A DNA stretch of 59,002 nucleotides from Stenomitos rutilans HA7619-LM2 (GTDB taxonomy: Bacteria; Cyanobacteriota; Cyanobacteriia; Leptolyngbyales; Leptolyngbyaceae): contig JAHHIE010000041.1 of assembly GCA_019358945.1 (NCBI GenBank), positions 1 to 59,002 on the forward strand. Direction: 5' to 3'. Under the pieces are notes generated by a model, which made no database searches, was not told the DNA's origin, and saw nothing but the letters and a program-made list of their open reading frames with translations. A program made the translations under genes and the position numbers. This document shows positions 8,753-17,355 of this stretch, piece by piece (position 1 is the first letter of the stretch; every line of letters begins with the position of its first letter).

Positions 8753-8861
8753 AGGACTTACGCAAAAGCGGTCGTCTTTCGCCCCCTAGCCCCCAATGCT
8801 GGGGGAACCGAGTCAATTAAAGCCCCCAGTATTGAGGGTTTGGGGCAAGTGCGTAAGTCCT
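8753..8861. mobile_element. MITE-like element, 109 bp, perfect 12-bp inverted ends
   Basis: AGGACTTACGCA at 8753-8764 is matched exactly by its complement at 8850-8861. The interior has complementary blocks (GCCCCCTAGCCCCCAATGCT and AGCCCCCAGTATTGAGGG) that could fold. It shares its ends with the 4751-5058 element and lies just after the aroA stop, where it could also act as a terminator-like hairpin. There is no coding capacity. Confidence 0.8.
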
Positions 8862-8933
8862 AGGCATATCTGTTTGGGTGCAGCCTTTAATTGTGGAGCA
8901 GATCAAAATGCTTTAGAAAGACCCTGTTTAGAA

Positions 8934-9494
8934 TCAAGCAGAATCGAGGTGGAGCAAATTAGTGACTAGGCACAGTTGTTCAAAGAGCGCGATCGTGGCT
9001 ACCAGCTCCAACTGTTCGTCTTCTTCTAAACCCGTGTCATGTAGCGCCTGCCTGGTTTGATACTGTAGTCGATGCCACTGATGTTCAGCGGGTGTTCTGG
9101 CTAATGTTCGATTGTTGATCGCCATTGTTGTAAACCGCAGTATAGCCAGCGTTGCGTGGCTCACCTCTGCCGCTTTGTAGTTCCCTTGAATGATCGCCGC
9201 TAATGTTAGCTGTTCAGCCTGTTGTTCTATCAAGCTATGTAATAACACTGCGCAAATATGGTCACAGTTGGCGGCTGTGGCAACAACGAGCCCTACCATC
9301 TCTTTTAACACTCTAGGCAAGTCACCTTGTAACACCAAGGCGCGAAATTGTCCCCAGAGATGTGTTAGCAGTGCCGGTTGAGCCTCCAGCCGTTTAAAGA
9401 CTTTCGGTATGGTGTCTACACCAAATTCCTGCTCAATTTGCTCCAATATGTGCTTTGGTGGTGAGTCGCTAAAGGGAATTGCCCTAAGTTGCAT
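8934..9494 (-). CDS. Carboxymuconolactone decarboxylase/AhpD-like protein with altered cysteine motif
   Basis: 186 residues from ATG 9494, chosen because AAAGGAG lies seven bases upstream; an ATG at 9533 has no such site. The all-helical pattern (LPRVLKEMVGLVVATAANCDHIC) matches the CMD/AhpD-like fold, in which a CxxC plus His acts in peroxide reduction or as a thiol relay. Here the motif is CDHIC followed by LLH: three residues separate the cysteines instead of two, and the His is shifted. Redox function is therefore uncertain. It stands alone with no AhpC partner nearby. Confidence 0.72.
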   Translation of the reverse strand: MQLRAIPFSDSPPKHILEQIEQEFGVDTIPKVFKRLEAQPALLTHLWGQFRALVLQGDLPRVLKEMVGLVVATAANCDHICAVLLHSLIEQQAEQLTLAAIIQGNYKAAEVSHATLAILRFTTMAINNRTLARTPAEHQWHRLQYQTRQALHDTGLEEDEQLELVATIALFEQLCLVTNLLHLDSA

Positions 9495-10593
9495 TGGTTG
9501 GCTCCTTTCGCCATCGTAATGGGTTGATGGCAAGCAGATGGTGAAACCAAAGGCAGTAGCTTGTTAGAGCGTGGAAAGCCCACTTCTCCTATGTCAGTCT
9601 AATGAGCCGAAACTAGAAGGCATAGAAGTGCCCAAACCAGTTCTAATCATAAACTGCACGGGTTGTCAGTGGCTCCAAGTTGCTAGTACCTTGACTCGAT
9701 GATGTGATCACCAATTGCTTGCTGATTCACGTCTTCCTTTTGAGGAAGCAGCCAGTGCAGTAGGGGGCTTAACTGAATAGCTTGAGAATGGGTATAGTCC
9801 GCTTTTCGCTCGGGCAAAAAACGAAAAGTGAACAATAGCTGAGACAGTCAATTAACTAATATGAGCGTTGAAATAAAATCAACAATATCAACGCTTGTTG
9901 AGGCTCGCAGTTAACACGAGCGTGGTTCCATTTAGACCTTTGAGAAATAGCCCTCCTTTAGCTGCTTAAGCATAATTGACGCAGTGAAAAAATTCTACGC
10001 CTCAGTAAATGGTAGCTTGAAGTCTGAAGTTCAAAGGTTAAATTAAGATTTAACTTTGTTACAGCAGGTATTGTTAAGGCTCGCCATGATGGCTGATAGG
10101 GATCGATCAAGACGTTAGGCACTGTGCGATACAAATGTCCGCAACTGATGTTTGAGAGAAGGCTAAAGCTACAACCCTACACCACTGAGCAACTATGTGT
10201 TGTGGATGTAGAGCCACCGTCTGAAGATGTCAAGCAACTAAGCTTATCTTAATAGCTAAAGCAGCATCGATACAGACAATCATAAAGATAACAACGGAGA
10301 GTCTTGCCATATGAAGACTGAGTAAAAGAAAATTACCTTTCGCTAGTAAATAAAAAACGAGCGATTGTTTCTCAGCCTTCTTGTATAGGTGAGTAAGCTC
10401 TATTGATTCAACCAGATCGGTTCTGCTTCATCAAGCTATGTACGTCTCCTTTTTAGCTTTTTCGCACTGAACATGCTGTCATTGAAGCTCCATCCTGAGA
10501 TGATGGAGGAGAAAGAAATAAGTTACGGGCTTCAATTGTTCACTCAAGTCTTGACTTACAGCGGTTACTGATTAGCTAAGCCACAGCCCCTTG
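9495..10593. other. Gene-poor AT-rich region
   Basis: About 1.1 kb without a convincing gene. It is clearly richer in A+T than its flanks and almost lacks the GATCGC core that is frequent elsewhere. Two hairpins are visible: CTTTTCG/CGAAAAG (9802-9808 with 9822-9828) and AGCGTTGA/TCAACGCT (9864-9871 with 9888-9895). A 34-codon open frame at 10148-10252 has no ribosome site. No tRNA or known RNA was recognised. Confidence 0.4.
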
Positions 10594-10746
10594 AGAGGAT
10601 GTCTTAAAAGGTATGAATACCTACCCGAACCGCCCCCCTGCCCCCCAAATTTGAGGGGTTCTGAGGTGGAAGTCCCCCAGAATTGGGGGATTGAGGGGGC
10701 GAAGGCAGCGTCTCTGACACTTCTCAGACATCCTCTGAGGGCGGGC
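10594..10746. mobile_element. MITE-like element, 153 bp, AGAGGATGTCT ends
   Basis: The ends are perfect 11-bp inverted repeats, AGAGGATGTCT at 10594-10604 and its complement at 10736-10746. The interior has the same paired CCCCCAGAATTGGGGG blocks as the AGGACTTACGCA elements, so the families may be related. Open frames on both strands here are by-products of the symmetrical sequence. Bases 10747-11009 beyond it hold nothing I can identify. Confidence 0.75.
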
Positions 10747-11009
10747 TTGGGGTTTAAGGTGTTGGGTGTGGTGAATGCAATTGAAAATGGCTGTAAAAGC
10801 AAAAGGCTGGAAGTATACGCTCCAAGTGAAGGAATGGTACTCAAGGGCCGTCGATAAGGCTCAAAAGTCAACGTAATAGTGCCCAAAAAAATGAAATAGG
10901 TTACGATTGCTTGCTCGCAATCACTGAATTTAATTTATTTTTTAGAAATGCTGGTAACACCACCAAACGCTTGGCAGCATCAAATGGTCGTTATCTGACG
11001 GGAACCTTG

Positions 11010-11762
11010 CTATTGATTGGGTTGCGCAACGGTACAGGCTGCTGATGGCGGTGACTGCGTTTCTACAGTGACATTTTGGTAGCCTGCTGTTGTCAGCAGT
11101 TGGGTTACAGCTAACTTGGCGCGATCGTTCGCTTTGTCTAACACTCTGTCAGTACAGGCCGCTTCAACGATTTTTTTCAATGCCTCTTGTTGTGCCAACG
11201 CTTGTAATTCGGGGGCTACGTCAGGGCCAAGCCCAAGTGTACCTCGGTTGTAATCGTAGACATTGGAGCGGCTGACATCAATTTTGTGATCGAGTAGTTT
11301 CGGTGGCGGCAGTTGAATACGAATGGTGTCGCTAGCGATTTGGACGCGGTCAGGCGTAAGGCTGCTTAAGTCAATCCCTGCTTTTACTTCGCCGTAGGCA
11401 ATGTATAACAGCTTCGTAGTCCCGATCACAAAGCCATTAAAGGTAGTATTTTGGCTAGTGGGCACAACGGCCTGCATGGTGAACACGGCTGTGGTTAGCT
11501 CACTCACACCTTGAACTTGCTTGATAACCACCGATCGCACATCGACCTTCGGTGCTGACTGAGTTGGGTCGAAGAGGGACTGCACTGTAGAGAAGACTTG
11601 ATCGCCCATACGCCAGACACCAACACCCACCAGCAAACTACCTACGGCTATACCTCCTGTAAGCATCCAGCCTATGCTACGAAGAATGCCACCTGCACCA
11701 TACCGTTTTTTGTAATCTTCGTAATCTTCGTCGCCCATACCCTTTTCCTGATTACGCGCCAA
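11010..11762 (-). CDS. DUF4230 membrane-anchored protein
   Basis: 250 residues. After a charged N-terminus there is one hydrophobic span (about 28-50, GWMLTGGIAVGSLLVGVGVW), then a soluble domain starting near 75 with VVIKQVQGVSELTTAVFTMQ. That string is typical of DUF4230, a family of unknown function common in cyanobacteria and Gram-positives. The C-terminus has two Cys (in AACTD and AACTV) that could pair outside the membrane. An internal Met at residue 9 could be the true start. Bases 11763-11954 upstream contain a lone GACTTACGCA half-end (11788-11797) of the MITE family seen elsewhere. Confidence 0.8.
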   Translation of the reverse strand: MARNQEKGMGDEDYEDYKKRYGAGGILRSIGWMLTGGIAVGSLLVGVGVWRMGDQVFSTVQSLFDPTQSAPKVDVRSVVIKQVQGVSELTTAVFTMQAVVPTSQNTTFNGFVIGTTKLLYIAYGEVKAGIDLSSLTPDRVQIASDTIRIQLPPPKLLDHKIDVSRSNVYDYNRGTLGLGPDVAPELQALAQQEALKKIVEAACTDRVLDKANDRAKLAVTQLLTTAGYQNVTVETQSPPSAACTVAQPNQ

Positions 11763-11954
11763 AATAATTCAATTGTACTATTATAAGACTTACGCAGAGC
11801 GAAGAGGAGAGGCACTTGACTCTAACTAAAAATCGCTAGAGTGAAAGGATGAAAGACCTGTCACTCAGCTAGATTACTGCCAATATGTGCTCGTTAGCCA
11901 AATTAACTATACCTTGACCAACTTTGCCGACCACAGCGAGGTAATGCATCATGA

Positions 11955-12665
11955 CTACGCTTCCATCCACAACGGCACATGATAACGAGCGTCCCGCAAA
12001 CCTGCATCAAGCTGCTGATAGCAAGGCTCGTAGTGAGCAACCAGTGCCCAAAACGCCGATGAGTGGTTGAGATGCACGGTATGGCATAGCTCATGAATGA
12101 GGACGTAGCGCACCAGTTCACTCGGCAGAAAGAGCAGCTTACAGTTGAGGCTAATAGTCTGACGGCTAGAACAGCTTCCCCAACGCGTTTTTTGGCCCCG
12201 CACCGACGCTGTTTCAAACGGTAGCTCTAACTCTTGGCTGACGGTTCGCAACCAGGGAAGCAAATGCTTTTGAGCTTTGCCAATCACCCATTGTTTGAGC
12301 ATCTCGCTACAAGCACTCTGGTCAGCCGTTTGTCCAAAAAGCATGAGGTTCAGGTCGGGTTGTTCGATCGCCCGCACGCCTGGTAGCTGAGTGGGGCAGT
12401 AGTCAATTTGCCATGTCTGTTCGATCGCTCGCAAGCATAGCTGCACAGGTAGCTTGTCTGCGGGTTCGATCCCAACTAACGCATGGCGTGTCTCAACTTG
12501 CTGCGTGACTCGATTAATCCAGCGTTGCTTGCGCTGTAAGATCGCAGGGATCGCTGTCTGGTCATACCCTTGAGGCACCACAACCTCTAGACTGCCTGCA
12601 ACTGAAACCTTGAGAGAGACGTGCTTCGCCTTATGGCTTTCTCGCACGGTATAGCTCGGCAGCAT
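11955..12665 (-). CDS. YgjP-type M48-like zinc metallopeptidase (DUF45)
   Basis: 236 residues. The zinc site is visible as HELCHTVHLNHSSAFW: the HExxH core and the downstream His typical of the YgjP/DUF45 group, related to SprT. Upstream is the family segment TRWGSCSSRQTISLNCKLLF, which in these proteins follows a Gln/Lys-rich stretch. No signal peptide, so cytoplasmic. Physiological substrates of the family are unknown. It is transcribed away from the acetyltransferase at 12986. The 320 bases between hold no recognised element; an open frame at 12621-12968 overlaps its start antisense and is not credible. Confidence 0.88.
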   Translation of the reverse strand: MLPSYTVRESHKAKHVSLKVSVAGSLEVVVPQGYDQTAIPAILQRKQRWINRVTQQVETRHALVGIEPADKLPVQLCLRAIEQTWQIDYCPTQLPGVRAIEQPDLNLMLFGQTADQSACSEMLKQWVIGKAQKHLLPWLRTVSQELELPFETASVRGQKTRWGSCSSRQTISLNCKLLFLPSELVRYVLIHELCHTVHLNHSSAFWALVAHYEPCYQQLDAGLRDARYHVPLWMEA

Positions 12666-12985
12666 AGCGACATCAATTCGTTGTCTTTTTTTGACATTTC
12701 TATTAACGCACTCTCTTGTGAAAGTGTCACCCCTCTAAGCATAGAGACTTTACAGCCAGTTCACGCTTGGGCAACTCCACTCCGCAACAAAATCTTCAGA
12801 CTAAAAGCAGTATTCACTGCGATCGCCCCAAAAATCGGTGAATTTATTCTTCGTTTCGATACTTCTAGCGTTTTAGCAACGCCGTCTACTTCAGTAACGG
12901 CTTCCAGCAGAACGACCAATGCCAACAGCAGTGGTTCGTCCTGGTGCCAACCTCGGTATACTAAGTGACGAGTAGAGCGCTAGAC

Positions 12986-13642
12986 ATGCTATTGCAACCA
13001 TTCGCACAAAATATTACTTTGCGTCCCGCGATCTTGGACGATGTGGATTGGGCGGCTCCGCTTTTCTTTGCGGCAGGGCCAGCCTTGTTCAGCTACATTT
13101 TTGCGTCGCCCTTTGATGAATCAGAAGCAATTTTTTGTCAGGCGTTTGCCTATCCTCAACACGCTCTCAGCTACGAACACGCCCAAATTATTGAAGTGCA
13201 CAGTCAACCTGTTGGGGTAATGATTAGCTACCCTGGCTCTTTGAAGCGTCAAGCTGATGAAAAAGTGCATCAGGTGATGGCACGCATTTTGCCCCTTCGC
13301 AAGCTACCCAAAATTCTGGTCAACCTAGCCGACCTGACACGCATCAAGCAGGATATTGCAGCTCAGGACTACTATATTTTGGGTCTGAGTATCCTTCCAG
13401 CCTTTCAGCAACAGGGGTTAGGCACTTACTTGCTGACCCAGGCCGAAAAGCAAGCCCATGCCTACAATTGTCGAGCGATCGCGCTCGACGTGACCTACGC
13501 CAACACTCCTGCTAGAGCGTTATTTGAGCGCCTTGGTTATCGCGTTACATGTAGCAAATCAACCCAGCGCTTTGAGCAGCTTACCCGGTCTGGTGGGCTG
13601 CATCGCATGGTTAAACCGTTAGATAGCAACCCGTTGGCATAA
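12986..13642 (+). CDS. GNAT-family N-acetyltransferase
   Basis: 218 residues from ATG 12986 (a GTG at 12965 is also in frame). The GNAT core is seen in ITLRPAILDD near the N-terminus, and in the acetyl-CoA segment YYILGLSILPAFQQQGLGTY, where QQQGLG is the Q/RxxGxG/A pyrophosphate loop. NTPARALFERLGY is the usual C-terminal alpha-4/beta-7 motif. The insert between about residues 50 and 125 is longer than in minimal GNATs. The acceptor substrate cannot be read from sequence. Neighbours (a TIGR03643 protein and queG) do not suggest one. Confidence 0.88.
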   Translation: MLLQPFAQNITLRPAILDDVDWAAPLFFAAGPALFSYIFASPFDESEAIFCQAFAYPQHALSYEHAQIIEVHSQPVGVMISYPGSLKRQADEKVHQVMARILPLRKLPKILVNLADLTRIKQDIAAQDYYILGLSILPAFQQQGLGTYLLTQAEKQAHAYNCRAIALDVTYANTPARALFERLGYRVTCSKSTQRFEQLTRSGGLHRMVKPLDSNPLA

Positions 13643-13730
13643 TGGCCGTTGATCACTCAGGTCGTAAGCAGCCGATTAACCTCTATCAGCGTTAGGCTAG
13701 AGCTATTCGACTGCGTTTAAGGCTGCTACG

Positions 13731-13988
13731 ATGAATCTCCCAGAGCTTGATGCCGAAACCATTGGTCGTATTCTCGAAATGGCGTGGGAAGACCGCACTC
13801 CCTTTGAAGCGATCGAACAACAGTTTGGCTTGTTAGAAAAACAGGTGATTGCACTCATGCGGCGAGAAATGCAGCCATCAAGCTTCAAAATGTGGCGCAA
13901 GCGCGTTAGCGGTCGGTCTACCAAGCATCTCAAAGAGCGGGAATTTGTCGCTGGACGCTTTCGATCGCACAACCAGAAAGGTTCTTAG
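13731..13988 (+). CDS. TIGR03643 / DUF2805 family small protein
   Basis: 85 residues. The sequence from about 5 to 75 (AETIGRILEMAWEDRTPFEA, then FGLLEKQVIALMRREM and SFKMWRKRVSGR) matches the small cyanobacterial and proteobacterial TIGR03643/DUF2805 family, which looks like a helix-turn-helix and is often near DNA repair or tRNA genes (family recollection). Highly basic C-terminus. It ends 35 bases before queG on the same strand, so the two are probably co-transcribed. Confidence 0.8.
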   Translation: MNLPELDAETIGRILEMAWEDRTPFEAIEQQFGLLEKQVIALMRREMQPSSFKMWRKRVSGRSTKHLKEREFVAGRFRSHNQKGS

Positions 13989-14022
13989 CCAGCAACTCAG
14001 TAGATGCAAGAAACCAGCCGTG

Positions 14023-14952
14023 ATGTCTCTCGATCGCCAGATTAAGCAAAAAGCACTGGAACTAGGCTTTCACAAAGTTGGGATTGCTGCGATCGAGCCT
14101 CATGCATCAGATCCAGCAATACACCTGCGTACCTGGCTCAACCAGGGCTATCACGCTGATATGGCCTGGATGGAAAATCCCAAGCGGCAGGATATTCGGC
14201 AAGTCATGCCAGAGGCGCGATCGGTCATTTGTGTCGCGTTGAACTATTACACTTCGATCGCTCGTCCTGATGGCAACACAACGGCAAAAATTGCTCGTTA
14301 TGGTTGGGGGCGCGACTATCACAAGGTTCTACACAAAAAACTGAAAGCACTATCAACCTGGATATGTACTCAAGGAGAATCCATAGAGGCTCGCTACTAC
14401 GCAGATACGGGGCCTGTTCAGGATAAAGTCTGGGCACAGCAAGCAGGCATTGGTTGGCTTGCTAAAAACGGCAACGTGATCACGCGAGAATACGGTTCGT
14501 GGGTGTTTTTAGGCGAAGTTTTGACCAACCTGTCGCTCCAGCCAGATCGCCCCCATACGGCTCACTGCGGCACCTGTACGCGCTGTATGGATGCCTGCCC
14601 TACAGGGGCCATTCCTCAACCTCATATTGTCGATGCTAATCGGTGCCTTGCATACCATACGATCGAAAATCGGGCAGAAACCTTACCAGATACGATCGTG
14701 CCTCACCTTCAAGGTTGGGTTGCAGGCTGCGACATTTGCCAGGATGTGTGCCCCTGGAATCAACGCTTTGCTCAAGCCACTGATGTGCCAGATTTTCAAC
14801 CGCAGCCCTGGAATGTCACCTCAACCCTGGCAGACCTTGCTGCCATCCCAGACGAAGCTTATAAACAACGCTTGACGGGTTCCGCACTACGGCGTATTAA
14901 GCCCTGGATGTGGCGACGAAATGCTCAAGCAAACCTGAGAGACCAGCCATGA
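14023..14952 (+). CDS. queG: Epoxyqueuosine reductase
   Basis: 309 residues. It reduces epoxyqueuosine to queuosine in the wobble base of tRNAs with GUN anticodons, using cobalamin and two [4Fe-4S] clusters. Seen here: the catalytic segment RYYADTGPVQDK with D129, the ferredoxin-like cluster C182-C185-C188-C192 (CGTCTRCMDACPTGAI), and further cysteines C208, C236, C239 and C243 (CDICQDVCPWNQ). A longer frame opens at 13849 but overlaps the previous gene; ATG 14023 (or GTG 14020) matches the family N-terminus. Length is slightly shorter than the 370-380 residues of E. coli QueG because the C-terminal HEAT part is missing, which is common in this phylum. Confidence 0.93.
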   Translation: MSLDRQIKQKALELGFHKVGIAAIEPHASDPAIHLRTWLNQGYHADMAWMENPKRQDIRQVMPEARSVICVALNYYTSIARPDGNTTAKIARYGWGRDYHKVLHKKLKALSTWICTQGESIEARYYADTGPVQDKVWAQQAGIGWLAKNGNVITREYGSWVFLGEVLTNLSLQPDRPHTAHCGTCTRCMDACPTGAIPQPHIVDANRCLAYHTIENRAETLPDTIVPHLQGWVAGCDICQDVCPWNQRFAQATDVPDFQPQPWNVTSTLADLAAIPDEAYKQRLTGSALRRIKPWMWRRNAQANLRDQP

Positions 14953-15040
14953 AAAACGGTAGAAAAATGGTAATTTTTTACAATCCTTAACAATACCAGG
15001 TTATAACTATCACTATACGCAATCATACTTTTTGGACACA

Positions 15041-15760
15041 ATGTCCCAAGCACACGCGCTCACTAAAACACAGCCCAACGCGCTCCAGCAGTTGCAGTCA
15101 GAAAACGAGCAACTGAAGAAGTACCTGACAGCCCAAAAAACGGTCATTGCTTCGCTTGAGCGACGAGTGGGACGATCGCTTGACACGTTAGAGAGCCATT
15201 TGCGACCGTTGGTCGAGTCTCTTCAAGCATCACCCGATTACTATAACCACTTGTCCAACGTCCAGAACGAAGTGCATGGCCTCTGCGATTTAATTGCAGA
15301 CACCATGCTGCTGCAAAAGTTAGAAGCTGGTAAAGTTGATGTAAAGCTAGCACCACTGGCATTAGAGCCACTTTTAGGCTCGGTAAGTCGCCACCTTCTA
15401 GAGCCGAGAGACGGACGTGTTGCCTGCCTCATTTGCGAAATTGATATACCATTGCCTTTGGCCTTAGCCGACCAAGACCTTACTGAAGCCGTGCTGACTG
15501 ATCTTTTAGCCAGAGGTTCAAAATATTCTGATATTGGCTTGCCCGTAGTACTGAGCGCTGAGCATCAAGACGATCGCATTCACCTTCGCATCACAGCCCA
15601 ACGGTTTGCGCCTGCAGGTAATCGCGATTTTGCTACGGAGATTATCCTTTGCTGTCGTCGCATTGAAGTCCAGCGTGGCACCATAACCTGTCAGCAGCAT
15701 CCTGATGGCTTGCAAACGGTGACGGTTTCGCTTTACACCGCCGCTCGATCGGCTGCGTGA
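15041..15760 (+). CDS. Degenerate histidine-kinase-like protein
   Basis: 239 residues from ATG 15041 (a TTG at 15032 is in frame). An N-terminal coiled-coil (about 15-45) leads to a HisKA-like helical pair and the remains of an HATPase_c domain. The dimerisation segment LMLLQKLEAGKV-type is recognisable (TMLLQKLEAGKVDV), but there is no phospho-accepting His in the expected helix. The N-box reads LLARGSKYSD, with Arg in place of the Asn in LLSNAIKYS, and no G1/G2 glycine boxes follow. It should be unable to phosphorylate and may serve as a scaffold or dimerisation partner (inference). Confidence 0.65.
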   Translation: MSQAHALTKTQPNALQQLQSENEQLKKYLTAQKTVIASLERRVGRSLDTLESHLRPLVESLQASPDYYNHLSNVQNEVHGLCDLIADTMLLQKLEAGKVDVKLAPLALEPLLGSVSRHLLEPRDGRVACLICEIDIPLPLALADQDLTEAVLTDLLARGSKYSDIGLPVVLSAEHQDDRIHLRITAQRFAPAGNRDFATEIILCCRRIEVQRGTITCQQHPDGLQTVTVSLYTAARSAA

Positions 15761-16194
15761 AGCTGAAAAAAGAGCGGTTCTCGCTTTAAGAAAAAGACAT
15801 CCTAACTCAATCCTCTAGCCTCAATTCCTAGCTTCAGTCAGCGCTACCTGCTAGACAAGAACGATCTTTGCAGTGAATCATTTGTTGTGATCAATTCTTT
15901 AAAGATTTCGAGAAGACAATCGCTCAGCATTTTAACTTTCTTGATCGACGCAAGATACTTTAGGAAGCGATACTTTTATTCTTTGAACATTCGTAATTTG
16001 ATATTCAAGTATCTCCCCGATCAGTGCTTCGGTTTTTTGGTTCAAGCATTTTTATCCAGGTACCAAAATGCAACGTCCCTTCTCTCACTCAGTGAACGTT
16101 CTCAATTGAGTGAAGCTGACGCGCAAAAAACTTTCTTCATCTAGAGACGGCTACAACAATCTGATCGGTGAAATATAGTTAAAGCTTTAATCCT
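15761..16194. other. Intergenic region, no recognised element
   Basis: 434 bases, AT-rich. An open frame of 85 codons from a GTG at 15887 has no clear ribosome site, is rich in Phe, Leu and Tyr in a way expected of AT-rich noncoding sequence, and is not accepted as a gene. The upstream region of the 16195 gene must hold its promoter, but no convincing boxes were identified. Confidence 0.35.
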
Positions 16195-17286
16195 ATGACG
16201 CAACTGGAGTCCATGCATCAGACGAATCCCTACTTCACCGATGAGCAAAAGCCATTAGCGTTGCTGCCACATCCGGTTTATTTCATCACCAAAGATGCGA
16301 AGTGGCAAGATTTAATCAATAACCCTGATCAGCCAATTAGCAGTGCCCTTTATCAGCAGTGTGTGATCTCAGAAGACATCTGGTCTGCCCAGACATTCAT
16401 GAATTTGAAGAAGCGGGGGTTGAATGTACGCCTTGCCTCAGATCCGGTTCCTGGCTGTATCAGTATTGTGCCGTTTGATTATATCCACCTGTCAGATTTC
16501 GCATACAACAGCTATGTCGTGACTGTGCAGTACGATCGCCCACACCCCGAAATTTGTGCGCAATGCATTGTGTTAAATCAACGCGGCGTGGTTGATTCGA
16601 CTCACCACTTTATGCCCCACTGGCCCCAACCAAATTTGCAACCCCGCGATCCAGCACGTGGTACACGGGTTGAAAACCTCACCTTTAAAGGCAACAGCTA
16701 CAACTTGGCGGAAGGCTTTAAGAGTCCAGAGTTTCTAAGCGCTCTCAGCGACATGAACATTAAGCTCATGCTGAGTTCCGAAGATGAGGGCTTTGATGGC
16801 TGGCGGAACTACACAACGGCTGATGTGGTGATTGCTGTACGCAACATCACCCAATACGACAGCACCCTCAAGCCTGCGCTGAAGCTAACCAATGCCTGGT
16901 TTGCTGGTTGTCCCGCTATTATGAGTCCTGAACCTGCGTATCAGGCATTACGGCAATCCGAGTTAGATTATTTTGAAGTCACTCGACCAGAGCAGGCGAT
17001 CGCGGCCCTCAAGAAGCTACAGGATGATCCAGCACTGTACACTGCAATGGTTGAAAACGGCTTCCGACGGGCCGCCGAGTTTACAGAAGACAACGTCGCG
17101 CTGTACTTTCGGGATGTGCTAGCGGGGCCAATTGCCGCAGGGTATGAGCAGTGGATGCGCCAGTCACCGTTTCAAAAGGCGATCGGTCGGCCTCTGCAAT
17201 ATCTTGGGCGTGTTGCCAAGCAACGGCGTGCCCGTCAATACTATCTGACCAACATCCACGAGGGGCCAAGATTGCTCGATGCTTAG
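16195..17286 (+). CDS. Glycosyltransferase-like protein (GT-B type C-terminal domain)
   Basis: 363 residues, soluble. The C-terminal half resembles GT4-type glycosyltransferases: TADVVIAVRN followed by KPALKLTNAWFAGCPAIMSP, which fits the region where the nucleotide-sugar is bound and a K and P/E pair is conserved, and then EQAIAALKKLQDDPALYTAM. The N-terminal domain (about 1-170) is not recognisable to me. It might take part in exopolysaccharide or glycan transfer, but no sugar-related gene adjoins it. It faces the glutathione transferase gene across a hairpin. Confidence 0.6.
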   Translation: MTQLESMHQTNPYFTDEQKPLALLPHPVYFITKDAKWQDLINNPDQPISSALYQQCVISEDIWSAQTFMNLKKRGLNVRLASDPVPGCISIVPFDYIHLSDFAYNSYVVTVQYDRPHPEICAQCIVLNQRGVVDSTHHFMPHWPQPNLQPRDPARGTRVENLTFKGNSYNLAEGFKSPEFLSALSDMNIKLMLSSEDEGFDGWRNYTTADVVIAVRNITQYDSTLKPALKLTNAWFAGCPAIMSPEPAYQALRQSELDYFEVTRPEQAIAALKKLQDDPALYTAMVENGFRRAAEFTEDNVALYFRDVLAGPIAAGYEQWMRQSPFQKAIGRPLQYLGRVAKQRRARQYYLTNIHEGPRLLDA

Positions 17287-17299
17287 CGCAATCGTGATT

Positions 17300-17339
17300 G
17301 AAAGGCAGGATGAGGCTACTTTTTCCCATCCTACCTTTC
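17300..17339. terminator. Hairpin between convergent genes
   Basis: GAAAGGCAGGATG (17300-17312) pairs with CATCCTACCTTTC (17327-17339), a 13-bp stem with one mismatch and a loop containing CTTTTTCC. It lies between the convergent stops at 17286 and 17356 and may terminate transcription from both sides, although no long T-tract follows. Confidence 0.5.
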
Positions 17340-17355
17340 GTGCTTGCAAGCTTTC

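Noticed and set aside
10148-10252. 34-codon open frame in the AT-rich gap
   Set aside because: No ribosome site and no hydrophobic or conserved pattern; frames of this length are expected by chance.
10591-10886. Open frames on both strands, 88 and 104 codons
   Set aside because: They coincide with the palindromic MITE-like element and are the mirror of each other; Pro/Gly-rich with no family match.
12621-12968. 115-codon open frame on the plus strand
   Set aside because: Antisense to the start of the YgjP-type peptidase and Ser/Thr-rich throughout; no ribosome site.
15887-16144. 85-codon open frame from GTG
   Set aside because: AT-rich noncoding composition, no convincing ribosome site, no known homologue; kept only as a remote possibility.
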